Part shown: positions 18,655 through 27,335 of the stretch, piece after piece
Layout of the letters: every line of letters starts with the position of its first letter
How positions within the stretch are numbered: the stretch's first letter is position 1
NCBI RefSeq assembly: GCF_017301335.1
Contig: NZ_CP071247.1
Coordinates: forward strand, 1,240,001 to 1,304,000
Reading direction: 5' to 3'
Length of the DNA: 64,000 nt
Source: Marinobacter salinisoli
GTDB lineage: Bacteria > Pseudomonadota > Gammaproteobacteria > Pseudomonadales > Oleiphilaceae
The notes under the pieces: generated by a model
What the model was told of the DNA's origin: nothing
Seen by the model: the letters and a program-made list of their open reading frames with translations, nothing else
Databases searched by the model: none
Program-made: the position numbers and the translations under genes

Positions 18655-19124
18655 GCGCAGATGGCGCGATCGACTGGGATCTTCCCGATCCTTTCACCAT
18701 GGAAATCAGGGTGGCCGCCGACGACACCGATCGGCTGGGGCATGCCAACAACGTGGTGTACGTACGCTGGCTGGAGGAGGTCAGCTGGGCGCATATTGCA
18801 AGCCTCGGCATGACCTGGGACCTGCATGAGCGCACCGGCCGGGCCATGGCCATTACGCGTACGGAGATCGACTATCTTGGTGCCGCCAACACCGGCGACC
18901 ATCTGGTGCTGGGTACCTGGATAACGGGGTTTGATGGCCGGCTCCGGTCCTCGCGCCAATTTCAGCTGGTGCGCCCGGCGGATGGCAAAACCCTGGCGCG
19001 TGCCATCTCGACCCATGCCTGCGTCAATCTCGAAACCCAGCGCCCGGCGCGGGCGCCGCAGGCTTTTCGCGATATCCTTGCCGCGGCTGTTGTCGCTCGC
19101 GGGCAGGGCCTTCGTGTCGATTGA
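18651..19124 (+). CDS. Acyl-CoA thioesterase, hot-dog fold (YbgC/4HBT family)
   Basis: A 157-residue single hot-dog domain. The motif ADDTDRLGHANNVVYVRWLEE (22-42) contains the catalytic Asp25 of DTDRLGHxNN, seen in 4-hydroxybenzoyl-CoA thioesterase-type enzymes. It should hydrolyse acyl-CoA to free acid and CoA in the cytoplasm; chain length cannot be read from sequence. Its ATG overlaps the TGA of the upstream propeller gene by 4 bases, suggesting the two act on related substrates. No terminator was seen before the next gene, 74 bp downstream. Confidence 0.9.
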   Translation: MSADGAIDWDLPDPFTMEIRVAADDTDRLGHANNVVYVRWLEEVSWAHIASLGMTWDLHERTGRAMAITRTEIDYLGAANTGDHLVLGTWITGFDGRLRSSRQFQLVRPADGKTLARAISTHACVNLETQRPARAPQAFRDILAAAVVARGQGLRVD

Positions 19125-19198
19125 CCCATCTTTGCTATTATCTTCTGCTAGTCTGAACAGACGTTCATTCCCGTAACCCCAGATGTCCGGAGAACACC

Positions 19199-20182
19199 AT
19201 GGCGAATTCCACTGACACCCCCTCTGAATCCACCATGCGTCACGTGATCTATGACCGGTTTGGTGAGCGGGATGTCCTGCAGTTGGTTGAATCGGATATT
19301 CCCGAGCCGGATGCCGAACAGGTATTGATCCGGGTTCACGGTGCCGGGCTCAACCCGATTGACTGGAAAACCCGCAAGGGCCTGGGTTTTGCGGCCCGCC
19401 AGATTGAAAACACCCTGCCGTGGACGCCCGGCTACGATGTGGCGGGCGAGGTTGTGGCTGTTGGCGAGGCGGTGACCACGTTGGTGCCCGGTGATCGGGT
19501 GATGGGCATGATCGGTTTTCCCTCGGTCGGAGGTGGTTATGCCCAGTACGCGCTCGCCCAGGCCGACGAACTGGCGATCGTGCCGGAGGAGCTGGATCTG
19601 ATGACGGCCGGGGCGTTGCCACTGGCGGCCCTGACCGCCTGGCAAGCTTTGTTTGAGGTGGCCAAGCTGGAGTCGGGACAAAAGATTCTGATTCACGCCG
19701 GTGCGGGCGGAGTGGGGCATTTCGCCGTTCAGTTTGCGCTTGAGCGCGGCGCGCACGTGATTGCCACCGCATCAGCACGCAACCGGGACTTCCTCGCCGA
19801 GCTGGGCGTGCATGAGGTCATTGACTATCGCACCACCGATGTTGCCGAAGAGTGCTACGGGCTGGATGTGGTGCTTGATTTGGTCGGCGGTGAAGCCGGC
19901 AAGCGTTCGCTGCACACACTGGGTGAACATGGGGTGTTGGTGACCATCCCCACCGTCACCGCCGATGATATTGTCAGCGCCGCCGAAGACATGGGCTTGC
20001 GCGCCCATGGCATGACGGTACGTCCTGACGCTTTCCATCTCGACGAAATCGCTGAGCTGATTGAAGACGGCGATGTTCGGGTGCACATTGAGCAGGCCTT
20101 CCCCATGGAACGGGTGGTGGATGCCCATGAAAAGCTCGAAGGCGGGCACGTACGTGGCAAGCTGGTTCTGGATTGCCGCTGA
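19199..20182 (+). CDS. NADP-dependent quinone-oxidoreductase-like MDR protein
   Basis: A 327-residue zinc-free medium-chain dehydrogenase/reductase. It has an N-terminal GroES-like domain (about 12-130, with NPIDWKTRKG and PGYDVAGEV) and a Rossmann domain with the nucleotide loop HAGAGGVGHFAVQ (about 165-177). No structural or catalytic zinc cysteines are seen, as in quinone reductases. ATG 19199 and an internal ATG 12 codons later are both possible; the first has GGAGAACACC before it. The upstream gap holds GTCTGAACAGAC, a small dyad of the sort bound by TetR-type repressors, but no regulator is adjacent. Substrate unknown. Confidence 0.88.
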   Translation: MANSTDTPSESTMRHVIYDRFGERDVLQLVESDIPEPDAEQVLIRVHGAGLNPIDWKTRKGLGFAARQIENTLPWTPGYDVAGEVVAVGEAVTTLVPGDRVMGMIGFPSVGGGYAQYALAQADELAIVPEELDLMTAGALPLAALTAWQALFEVAKLESGQKILIHAGAGGVGHFAVQFALERGAHVIATASARNRDFLAELGVHEVIDYRTTDVAEECYGLDVVLDLVGGEAGKRSLHTLGEHGVLVTIPTVTADDIVSAAEDMGLRAHGMTVRPDAFHLDEIAELIEDGDVRVHIEQAFPMERVVDAHEKLEGGHVRGKLVLDCR

Positions 20183-20206
20183 CCCTTTCCTTTCCCAACC
20201 CATGAT

Positions 20207-20234
20207 GCCCGGTGCCTGAAATCAGGCATCGGGC
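20207..20234. repeat. Hairpin at the convergent ends of the oxidoreductase and antiporter genes
   Basis: GCCCGGTGCCTGA and TCAGGCATCGGGC face each other around AA, with one mismatch. The right arm contains the stop codon of the minus-strand antiporter gene. There is no T-run on either strand, so it may stabilise 3' ends or act with Rho rather than being a classical intrinsic terminator. Confidence 0.55.
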
Positions 20235-22090
20235 TGTTGTGCCGGATTCGCCGCCTTGTCTGCGCCGTTTCCGCCGTCTTTCGATTTTCGTTCTTTCCGT
20301 GCCTGAGGCGGTACCAGGCTGATCAGCATCCAGCCTTCTTCGGGCTTGAACGAGTCCATGTTCATCACCGGCTGAACATGACCCTTGCGGTCGAAAACAA
20401 ACAGCACTAAGGCCTGTCCCTCGTACTTGCTCAGGAAATCGTCATAACTGAACTCGTCACTCAGCTGGGTGGTTTTCACGGTGTAGCCCTGGCTGGCCAG
20501 GCTCGCCAGTTTGGCGTAACTGACCCCGTCAAACAGGCCCCGCGTCATCTGGATTTTTTCCGCCGTCTGGTGCCGGGCTTTCTGGTCTTGATCGCCCTCT
20601 GCCAGGCTGAACACGTGGCCTTTGCCGAACCAGTCCAGGAAGTGATAGGTGGCCAGCGAATTCATGTGTTTATAGGGTGAGATAACCAGCAGATTACCAA
20701 TCCCGGTCAGCTCGAGGTGTGTCGATGCATGTTCGGATACCGGATTGCCGAAGTAAGTACGAAGCCCTTCCATCCGTGCCTGGCGAACGTTTTCCCAGCT
20801 GGTGTCACTCAGGGTGACGGGAACTTCCTGCTTATCCAGTGCCCGACCAATCATCCGGGCCACCGGATTGGCACCCAGAATCAGGAAGCCGTACTCCGGA
20901 GGCGCTGCAACCTTGAGCAGTTTCGCCACCGGCCGGGCGGTCAGGCTTTGCAGAGTAACGGTGGTGATGATCAGCACGAACACCAGTGGCACCAGGGCGT
21001 CGGCACCTTCATAGCCAAGGTTTTCCATCTGGAAGGCAAACAGCGCGGAAACCGCGGCAGCCACGATCCCTCTGGGCGCAATCCAGCTCAGAAACGCCTG
21101 TTCCCGCCAGTTCAGCTTGGTACCAATCGCCGACAGCCCAATGCTCAGCGGGCGCGCCACGAGAATCAGGATGGCCAGCACCAGCACCAGTTCCCAGCCA
21201 AGGGCGGCTATGGCGCTGAATTCAACCCGCGCGGCAAGGATGATAAACAGACCGGAGATCAGCAGAACGCTGAGGGATTCCTTGAATTCCAATATGCTCT
21301 CGATGGGCACCTGCTTCATGTTCGCCATCCAGATACCCATGATGGTGACTGTCAACAGGCCGGATTCGTGCGCCATTTCGTTGGAAATGGCGTACACCCC
21401 CAGCATGAAGGTAAGGGTGCCGGCATTATGCAGGTACTGCGGAACCAGATGCTTGCGCAGTACCAGCCCGTTCAGGTAACCGGCCACGCCACCGATCAAT
21501 AAGCCCACCGCGATGGTCTTGCCAAAAATAAACAGGGAATGGCTGAACACGTCGCCCTGGCCCCAGGACACAATGCCTTCGAAGACCAGAACCGCGAGCA
21601 GGGCGCCTACCGGATCGATGATGATGCCTTCCCAGCGCAGAATGTTGGCGAGCTTGGCGTCTGGCCGCACGGATCTCAGCAAGGGCGCAATGACGGTCGG
21701 TCCGGTCACCACCGATATGGCGCCAAACAGCAGCGCCACGGCCCAGGAGATGTCTAGCAGCCAGTGGGCGGACAGGGTGCCGATGATGCAGGTGACAATG
21801 GTGCCCACCGGCACCAGATTGCGCACCATCTTGCCGTGGCCGCGAATTTCCTCGTAGCGCAGCGTCAGGCTGCCCTCGAACAGAATGATGGCGACCGCCA
21901 GGGAAATGACCGGGAAGAGCAGATCTCCGAACACCGCCTCCGGTGCAAGGAAGCCCAGCAACGGGCCCGCGGCGATGCCGCCGGCAAGCAGGAACAGAAT
22001 GGCAGGCATGCGAACCCGCCAGGCCAGCCACTGACAAAACAGGGAGAGAATGCCAATGCTGGCAAGGAGCATGACGGTGCTGACGGGCAT
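20222..22090 (-). CDS. CPA1-family cation:proton antiporter with TrkA-like C-terminal domains
   Basis: A 622-residue inner-membrane antiporter exchanging Na+ or K+ for protons. About twelve membrane segments cover residues 1-395; the motif VVTGPTVIAPLL, GIIIDPVGALLAVLVFEG and the segment around LSWIAPRGIVAAAVSALF are typical of CPA1 transporters. The C-terminal ~220 residues form a TrkA-N-like nucleotide-binding domain (YGFLILGANPVARMIGRAL) and probably a TrkA-C-like domain ending in a charged tail. ATG 22090 follows AAAGGA and lies 21 bp after tcdA on the same strand, so the two probably share a transcript. Ion preference cannot be inferred. Confidence 0.9.
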   Translation of the reverse strand: MPVSTVMLLASIGILSLFCQWLAWRVRMPAILFLLAGGIAAGPLLGFLAPEAVFGDLLFPVISLAVAIILFEGSLTLRYEEIRGHGKMVRNLVPVGTIVTCIIGTLSAHWLLDISWAVALLFGAISVVTGPTVIAPLLRSVRPDAKLANILRWEGIIIDPVGALLAVLVFEGIVSWGQGDVFSHSLFIFGKTIAVGLLIGGVAGYLNGLVLRKHLVPQYLHNAGTLTFMLGVYAISNEMAHESGLLTVTIMGIWMANMKQVPIESILEFKESLSVLLISGLFIILAARVEFSAIAALGWELVLVLAILILVARPLSIGLSAIGTKLNWREQAFLSWIAPRGIVAAAVSALFAFQMENLGYEGADALVPLVFVLIITTVTLQSLTARPVAKLLKVAAPPEYGFLILGANPVARMIGRALDKQEVPVTLSDTSWENVRQARMEGLRTYFGNPVSEHASTHLELTGIGNLLVISPYKHMNSLATYHFLDWFGKGHVFSLAEGDQDQKARHQTAEKIQMTRGLFDGVSYAKLASLASQGYTVKTTQLSDEFSYDDFLSKYEGQALVLFVFDRKGHVQPVMNMDSFKPEEGWMLISLVPPQARKERKSKDGGNGADKAANPAQQPDA

Positions 22091-22111
22091 GTTGTGGTCA
22101 AATCCTTTGGG

Positions 22112-22903
22112 TTATTGGTTGGCTTTTCGCGCAATTCGGTTCAGTAACCGGGATGCGGCAAAGAAACCAAAGCTGGCCGTGACCGGACTGGCCGCACCGA
22201 ACCCGGTCGCACAATCCAGTCTCACCGGGCCTGACGAATCAGGCTTTTGCAGGCATACCTCGCCATCCCCGGCAGGATACGTTAGCTGTTCCAATGAGTA
22301 TACGGCCTCCACGCCAAAGCGTCGCTTGGGGTTGCGGGAAAAACCGTATTCCCGGCGCAGCAGGTTGCGAACCTTGGCCAGCAGGGGGTCCTGGGTGGTT
22401 TTGCTCAGGTCCGCCACCTGAATCTGGGTCGGGTCCATCTGGCCCCCGGCGCCGCCGGCACACACGACGGGGATTTTTCGTCGCTGGCAGTGGGCGATCA
22501 GGGCGGCCTTGGCTTTCACGCTGTCGATGGCGTCCACCACGCCGGTCATCTCCGGTGTAATCAGGTCTGCGGTGTTTTTTGTCGTGACAAAGCCGAAGTG
22601 AACGTTCACCGTGGCGTGTGGGTTGATGGCCCGGAGCCGGTCCGCCATGGCATCGGTCTTGGTGCGACCATATTGCTGCTCCAGCGCGTGAAGCTGACGG
22701 TTGGTGTTGGAGACACAGATGTCGTCCATGTCGATCAGGGTGAGGGTGCCAATGCCGCTGCGAGCCAGGGCCTCGGCTGCCCAGGACCCCACGCCGCCAA
22801 GCCCCACGATGGCTATGTGGGCGTCACGGAAAGCGTGCAGGGCTCGCCGGCCATAGAGTCGTTCAATGCCGCCAAAGCGGAAAGCGTAATCGTCGGCGTT
22901 CAT
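22112..22903 (-). CDS. tcdA: tRNA threonylcarbamoyladenosine dehydratase
   Basis: A 263-residue E1-like enzyme (TcdA/CsdL) that uses ATP to cyclise t6A37 of tRNA to ct6A. The nucleotide-binding loop is VGLGGVGSWAAEALARSG (about 33-50), DMDDICVSNTNRQ and the catalytic-cysteine region VVCAGGAGGQMDPT follow, and the C terminus is hydrophobic, consistent with the known membrane-associated tail. ATG 22903 starts the conserved MNADDYAFRFGGIERLYG block; codons further upstream are open but run into a terminator hairpin and are not conserved. It is the first gene of a pair with the antiporter. Confidence 0.94.
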   Translation of the reverse strand: MNADDYAFRFGGIERLYGRRALHAFRDAHIAIVGLGGVGSWAAEALARSGIGTLTLIDMDDICVSNTNRQLHALEQQYGRTKTDAMADRLRAINPHATVNVHFGFVTTKNTADLITPEMTGVVDAIDSVKAKAALIAHCQRRKIPVVCAGGAGGQMDPTQIQVADLSKTTQDPLLAKVRNLLRREYGFSRNPKRRFGVEAVYSLEQLTYPAGDGEVCLQKPDSSGPVRLDCATGFGAASPVTASFGFFAASRLLNRIARKANQ

Positions 22904-22991
22904 CGGGCCTCCGGTGGTGTCCGGTGTGCTGTCGGGGTGGTTGCAAGGGCGCCATTGTAACCCAGCGCTGGCGGGGACCGAAAAGCAGGCG

Positions 22992-23015
22992 AAAAAAAGC
23001 CACGCAAGGCGTGGC
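22992..23015 (-). terminator. Intrinsic terminator downstream of the acyl-CoA dehydrogenase gene
   Basis: On the minus strand GCCACGC-CTT-GCGTGGC (22999-23015) is followed by seven T (22992-22998). It should end the acyl-CoA dehydrogenase transcript before the tcdA start at 22903. Confidence 0.85.
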
Positions 23016-23142
23016 ATGTAAGGAGAGGCCCAGTCCGATACTGGCCTGAGCTGGACTAGTTCAGAGACACTAATCAGCGACTTCATTATTCATTGTCGCC
23101 GTCCGCGCCAGAAGGTCACAAATAGCCATTCATCGGTCATTT

Positions 23143-23168
23143 GCGGCCACGGCTGAACCCGTGGCCGC
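23143..23168. repeat. Perfect 10-bp inverted repeat after the acyl-CoA dehydrogenase stop
   Basis: GCGGCCACGG and CCGTGGCCGC are separated by CTGAAC and lie 11 bp beyond the stop of the minus-strand gene. There is no T-run on either side, so it is not a standard terminator. It could protect the 3' end or be a fold within the transcript that terminates at 22992. Confidence 0.6.
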
Positions 23169-23179
23169 GACGGCCCGGG

Positions 23180-24961
23180 TCACGCCACCCAGTGATCGTC
23201 CTCAAAGGCCATCATGCTGTCCTTGCCAGTGCGAATGTCGGCCAGCAGCCAGTGAACTTCCGGCAGCAGTTTTTCAAAGTAAAAACGAGCCGATACGAGC
23301 TTGCTTTCCAGCAGGGCCGGGTTGTTGCCCTTGTCACTGCCAGCCAGCTGGGTCTGGGCCTCGCCCGCCATGCGGGACCACAGGTAACCGATGACGGTCA
23401 GCGCCATCAGACGCAGGTACGGCGAGGCCGCGGCTCCGGCCTGCTCAGGATCAGCTGGCGCATTGCTGGCCAGCCAGCCGGTGGCTTCTTCCAGCGCGCT
23501 GATGGCCTCCTTGAGCTGCTCCCGGTGGGGCGCTTCCGGGTTGTCCTTGAGGTAGCCGACCAGGGTGGCAAACAGGGTGCGAACCAGCTGACCGCCTTTG
23601 AGGCTGAGCTTGCGGCCGACCAGATCCATGGCCTGAATCCCGTTGGTGCCTTCGTAGATACGCGCGATGCGCCCGTCGCGCACCAGTTGCTCCAGCGGCC
23701 AGTCGGTGGTGAACCCCGATCCGCCCAATACCTGCAGCCCGGTATTGGCGTTATTGAAACCTTCGTCGGTCAGGAAGGCCTTTACCACCGGTGTGAGCAG
23801 CTGCACCAGATCGTCTGCCGATTCCCGGGTAGCGTCATCGGGGTGGGCGACCGACACGTCCAGCTGCTGGCCGGTGAACAGCGCCAGCGCTCGCATGCCC
23901 TCGTTGAGAACCTTCTGGCGCATCAACATGCGGCGCACGTCCGGGTGAACGATGATCGGGTCGGCCGGTCCGTCCGGGTTCTTCGGGCCGCTCAGGGAAC
24001 GGCTTTGCAGACGTTCCCGGGCGAATCCCAGACTTTCCTGATAGGCCATTTCAGCCAGGCCAAGACCTTGCATGCCCACCATCAGGCGAGCTTCGTTCAT
24101 CATCGTGAACATGGCGCGCATGCCGTCATTGGCTTCGCCGACAAGCCAGCCTTTGGCGCCCTCGAAGTTCATCACACAGGTGGCCGAGCCTTTGATGCCC
24201 ATTTTGTGCTCCAGACCCCCGCAGAAGGCCGGGTTACGTTCACCGGTGTCGGGCAGGAACTTGGGCACCACGAACAGGGAAATCCCTTTTGTGGTGTCCG
24301 GCGCGCCGGGCAGTTTGGCCAGCACCAGGTGCACGATGTTGTCGACCAGGTCGTGTTCGCCACCGGTGATCCAGATTTTGGTGCCCTCGATGGCGTAGCT
24401 GCCATCATCGTTCGGTTTCGCCCGGGTGCGAATCAGTCCCAGGTCAGTGCCGCAGTGGGGTTCGGTCAGGCACATGGTGCCGGTCCACTCGCCCGAGATC
24501 AGTTTGGCAAGGTAGGTTTGCTTGAGTTCGTCGGAGCCGTGGGCATACAAAGCGCTGATGGCGCCGTGGGTCAGTCCCGGGTACATGCCCAGCGACAGAT
24601 TGGTGGAGCAGACCATCTCATCCACCACAAATTTGAGCGTGTGGGGCAGGCCCTGGCCGCCGAACTCCAGTGGTGCGTCCAACGCCGTCCAGCCCCCTTC
24701 AACGAAGGTCTTGTAGGCGGACTTGAAGGCGTCCGGCGTAGTCACGGAACGGGTTTCCGGATCGTATTGGCAGCCTTCCCGATCGCCAATCTGATTCGTG
24801 GGTTGAATGACCTCAGCCGCGAGTTTCCCGGCCTCGTCAATGACGGCGGAAATCAGGTCGGGTGTTGCGTCTGCGTACTTTTCCAGTTTGTGGAGTTGAT
24901 CCACGCCCAGAACATCAAACAACAAAAATCGGAGGTCGTTCGCTGGAGCCTTATATTGCAT
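23180..24961 (-). CDS. Acyl-CoA dehydrogenase, large FadE/DmdC-type
   Basis: A 593-residue FAD enzyme of the long form with an extra C-terminal domain. Domain order: N-terminal cap (about 1-35), N-terminal helical domain (to ~160), beta domain (MCLTEPHCGTDLGLIRTRA and KIWITGGEHDL), and C-terminal helical domain with catalytic Glu in IYEGTNGIQAMDLVGRKL. The acetyl-CoA-dehydrogenase-like C-terminal extension covers ~470-593. It oxidises acyl-CoA to enoyl-CoA. The same subfamily includes DmdC, the methylmercaptopropionyl-CoA dehydrogenase of DMSP breakdown, so the substrate is uncertain; no other DMSP gene is nearby. AAGGAGAG precedes the ATG. It stands alone, ended by the terminator at 22992. 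Confidence 0.93.
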   Translation of the reverse strand: MQYKAPANDLRFLLFDVLGVDQLHKLEKYADATPDLISAVIDEAGKLAAEVIQPTNQIGDREGCQYDPETRSVTTPDAFKSAYKTFVEGGWTALDAPLEFGGQGLPHTLKFVVDEMVCSTNLSLGMYPGLTHGAISALYAHGSDELKQTYLAKLISGEWTGTMCLTEPHCGTDLGLIRTRAKPNDDGSYAIEGTKIWITGGEHDLVDNIVHLVLAKLPGAPDTTKGISLFVVPKFLPDTGERNPAFCGGLEHKMGIKGSATCVMNFEGAKGWLVGEANDGMRAMFTMMNEARLMVGMQGLGLAEMAYQESLGFARERLQSRSLSGPKNPDGPADPIIVHPDVRRMLMRQKVLNEGMRALALFTGQQLDVSVAHPDDATRESADDLVQLLTPVVKAFLTDEGFNNANTGLQVLGGSGFTTDWPLEQLVRDGRIARIYEGTNGIQAMDLVGRKLSLKGGQLVRTLFATLVGYLKDNPEAPHREQLKEAISALEEATGWLASNAPADPEQAGAAASPYLRLMALTVIGYLWSRMAGEAQTQLAGSDKGNNPALLESKLVSARFYFEKLLPEVHWLLADIRTGKDSMMAFEDDHWVA

Positions 24962-25201
24962 GCCTTGCTCTCCTTACTTTGCCTGCTGTTTTTTTCATGG
25001 CCGGGAGGAATTGCCTCAATCCGCTGCCGGTTAAAACTGTCATTTCATACGGTTGTTTTAATTTTCCGGTTCACTGGCTTAAGCGGTCTGAGGCCGAAAC
25101 TCGTCGTATCCTTCTACAGCTACAGCGGCTCTGGTGTGATTCATCGGAGACCTTTCCCGCCTGGCACTGGCCCAGGTGCTTAACTGGAGCAGGAAAGACT
25201 T

Positions 25202-25945
25202 ATGAGACACGTCGTGATTGCAGGAGCCTCCGGCGCCATCGGTGGGGCCATGGCGCAGGCCATTCTGGACGCGGTTCCCGATAGCCGGATTGTGGGGTTG
25301 TGCCGCCGTCCGGAGCGAGCGGCCGAGCCCTTGCAGACCTCCGATCGGGTCGAGCTTATCCCTTGGGACGCGGAGCATCCCGAGTCGCTGACGGGCGTGA
25401 CGCACGCTCTGGAGTCGGTTATGCCGGCCGAGCAGGGCGTGGATATGTTGCTGTACGCCGCAGGAATACTGCATGCGTCCGACATGTTTCCCGAAAAACG
25501 GCTGGAGGACCTCTCCGCCACAGCCATGACCCGGGCGTTCGCTGTGAATGCGACCGGGTTCGCTGTGCTGGTACGTGCGCTCTTACCCTGGTTCCGGCAT
25601 CGGCGATTCAAGCGAATTGCGGCGATTTCGGCGAAGGTCGGGTCGATCAGTGACAATCGCTTGGGTGGCTGGTATGCCTATCGCAGTTCCAAGGCCGCGT
25701 TGAATATGCTGGTGCGGACGTTATCGGTGGAATTGCCGAGGCGCTGCAAGCCGGTCGCCTGTGTTGCCATGCACCCGGGTACCACGGAGTCGGAGTTGAG
25801 CGCACCATTTGGCCAGTCCCTGGCGCAGTTGCAGGTTCATCAACCGGCTGACACAGCAGCCAATCTGATGACCGTGCTCGAGGGCGTGAGCAGTGACGAT
25901 AATGGTCGTTTTCTCAGCTGGGATGGCAGCGAGCTGCCCTGGTGA
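25202..25945 (+). CDS. Short-chain dehydrogenase/reductase (C-factor-like)
   Basis: A 247-residue Rossmann-fold oxidoreductase. The cofactor loop is GASGAIGGAM (8-17), the NAAG equivalent is YAAGIL, and the catalytic Tyr-x-x-x-Lys is YRSSK in GGWYAYRSSKAALNM. The family includes CsgA/C-factor-like SDRs, and in several gammaproteobacteria such an SDR travels with ECF sigma/ChrR genes (from memory). Here it is convergent with the anti-sigma gene, not in its operon, and shares their terminator. GGAGCAGGAAAG precedes the ATG. No TGATCC-type ECF promoter was found in the 240 bp upstream, so membership of the regulon is not supported by its promoter. Confidence 0.88.
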   Translation: MRHVVIAGASGAIGGAMAQAILDAVPDSRIVGLCRRPERAAEPLQTSDRVELIPWDAEHPESLTGVTHALESVMPAEQGVDMLLYAAGILHASDMFPEKRLEDLSATAMTRAFAVNATGFAVLVRALLPWFRHRRFKRIAAISAKVGSISDNRLGGWYAYRSSKAALNMLVRTLSVELPRRCKPVACVAMHPGTTESELSAPFGQSLAQLQVHQPADTAANLMTVLEGVSSDDNGRFLSWDGSELPW

Positions 25946-25951
25946 GGAGCC

Positions 25952-25978
25952 AAAAAAAGGGCACCGTCAGGTGCCCTT
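25952..25978. terminator. Terminator between the SDR and chrR genes
   Basis: GGGCACC-GTCA-GGTGCCC (25959-25976) is preceded on the plus strand by seven A, which become a T-run on the minus strand. It is therefore a strong intrinsic terminator for the sigma/ChrR operon, and a weak one (TTGC) for the SDR gene. Confidence 0.88.
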
Positions 25979-25995
25979 GCTCATCTTACTGCTGC

Positions 25996-26661
25996 TCACC
26001 GGATGAACGGGTTCAACATTCGGGAAAAGGTGCCGGTCAGTTTCACCGGCGCGCTCAGCACCGATAACGTGATGCAGTCCTCACACCCGACCGCAACCGG
26101 TTTGTGCTCGTCTTTTTCATTCAAAACAACGTAGTCCCATTGATTGAAAACCCCGTTCTGGTCAGCAAAAGCGCCTTGCAGTACGATCGTTGTCTCGTCG
26201 CCACGGTGGGTATGAGCCGGTGCCTTCCCACCTGCCGCAAGTTTCTGCAACACCACCTGCTGGCTCTGGCCAGGAAACCGGTCGGAAATATCCAGTACAC
26301 TCACATCACCGAGTTGCCGCTTCCATGGCAGCTGATTGATGTCTTCACCGAGCAATTTCTGCAACGCACTGCGTCTCGGTTGCCTGTGACCAGAGGCACT
26401 TTCCAGGCTTGCCGCTTGTTCAGCGCTCATCGCCATCTCGTCATCAATACGGGCGAGGATATTGCTGAACATCTCTTCTTTTACCGATACTTTCGGCTGA
26501 CGCTCCATCATCACCGCACCAAGGCTGTCCAGCATGTCGGCCCGGCCTCGGCATTCGGAGCACTCGTCCAGATGCAAGCGGATACACAGCGCCAGAGGCT
26601 CGCTCAAGCTGCCTGCACTGTAATCCATCAAACTCAAGCTATCGGGATGATGCCGTGTCAT
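25996..26661 (-). CDS. chrR: ChrR-family zinc anti-sigma factor with cupin domain
   Basis: A 221-residue cytoplasmic anti-sigma factor. The N-terminal zinc domain shows His4/His5 then His30-x3-Cys34-x2-Cys37 (HLDECSEC), which holds the cognate sigma factor. The C-terminal cupin (about 115-205) has His150, His152 and Glu156 in AHTHRGDE and His186, equivalent to the second metal site in Rhodobacter ChrR that senses singlet oxygen and organic peroxides. Its ATG overlaps the sigma-factor stop (26658-26661), so the pair is made in matched amounts. The transcript ends in the terminator at 25952. No photolyase or cyclopropane synthase gene, common targets elsewhere, lies nearby. Confidence 0.92.
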   Translation of the reverse strand: MTRHHPDSLSLMDYSAGSLSEPLALCIRLHLDECSECRGRADMLDSLGAVMMERQPKVSVKEEMFSNILARIDDEMAMSAEQAASLESASGHRQPRRSALQKLLGEDINQLPWKRQLGDVSVLDISDRFPGQSQQVVLQKLAAGGKAPAHTHRGDETTIVLQGAFADQNGVFNQWDYVVLNEKDEHKPVAVGCEDCITLSVLSAPVKLTGTFSRMLNPFIR

Positions 26662-27302
26662 ACGTTCTGATCCTGCAAAATTACTTTTAACTTATTCAGC
26701 GCCAGGCGCACCCGGCTCTTTACGGTGCCAAGGGGAATGTTGAGTTCGTCCGCGACCACCTGATGCGATTTGTGCTCCATGTACACTTTGGCAATGACGG
26801 TGATCTGCTCTTCCGGCAAATGGCTCAATGATTCGCGAATGCGCCTCTCAGACATCAGACGATGCAATGACGTCACCGGTTCATTTTCGTTCTCGCCGGG
26901 GATCTGCCACAGATCTTCTGTTTCCACCGCCATTTCCGCGCTCATTCGCTGCATCTTGCGCAGCATGTCGATGCGCTGATTACGGGCAATGGTGAAAATC
27001 CAGGTCGATGCGGCTGCCTTTCTCCAGTCGTACAGGGTGGCCCGCCGCCAGATCGACACGAACACCTCCTGCACCAGCTCCTCGGCGTGGCTCGCGAGCC
27101 CGTTGGCAATGGCGTAGTACTTGATTTGCGGGCCGAAATGCTCAAAAAGCTGGTGATAAGCTTCCCGATCCTGATGGCTCCCCACTTTCTGCAGTAACTG
27201 GCTCCAGGGATCTTTTCTTCCCTCTGAGCTAGACGGCGTGTGCTCCAGTGTGGTCACTGGCCGCTCCTTGACAGACGCATTATTTAAAATCGTTCTGGTC
27301 AT
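26658..27302 (-). CDS. ECF sigma factor of the ChrR-controlled (ECF11) type
   Basis: A 214-residue RNA-polymerase sigma factor. Region 2 (about 48-115) includes LVQEVFVSIWRRA and WIFTIARNQRIDMLRK; region 4 (about 148-205) includes LPEEQITVIAKVYMEHKSHQVVADELNIPLGTVKSRVRLALNKL. It shares a 4-base overlap with chrR, its probable inhibitor. ATG 27302 was chosen; a GTG nine bases upstream is also possible and neither has a strong ribosome site. A promoter matching the TGATCC-N18-TAAG consensus of this sigma group lies just upstream (27336-27365), so it probably transcribes its own operon. Singlet-oxygen or peroxide stress is the likely inducer by family analogy. Confidence 0.92.
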   Translation of the reverse strand: MTRTILNNASVKERPVTTLEHTPSSSEGRKDPWSQLLQKVGSHQDREAYHQLFEHFGPQIKYYAIANGLASHAEELVQEVFVSIWRRATLYDWRKAAASTWIFTIARNQRIDMLRKMQRMSAEMAVETEDLWQIPGENENEPVTSLHRLMSERRIRESLSHLPEEQITVIAKVYMEHKSHQVVADELNIPLGTVKSRVRLALNKLKVILQDQNV

Positions 27303-27335
27303 TCTATGCACTCGTCCGGTATTTGTCAGTGACTG

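Noticed and set aside
23141..25183. 680-codon open frame on the plus strand opposite the acyl-CoA dehydrogenase gene
   Set aside because: It is the antisense shadow of a GC-rich gene; the predicted protein is rich in Gln, His, Arg and Val with no domain, while the minus strand gives a full-length enzyme.
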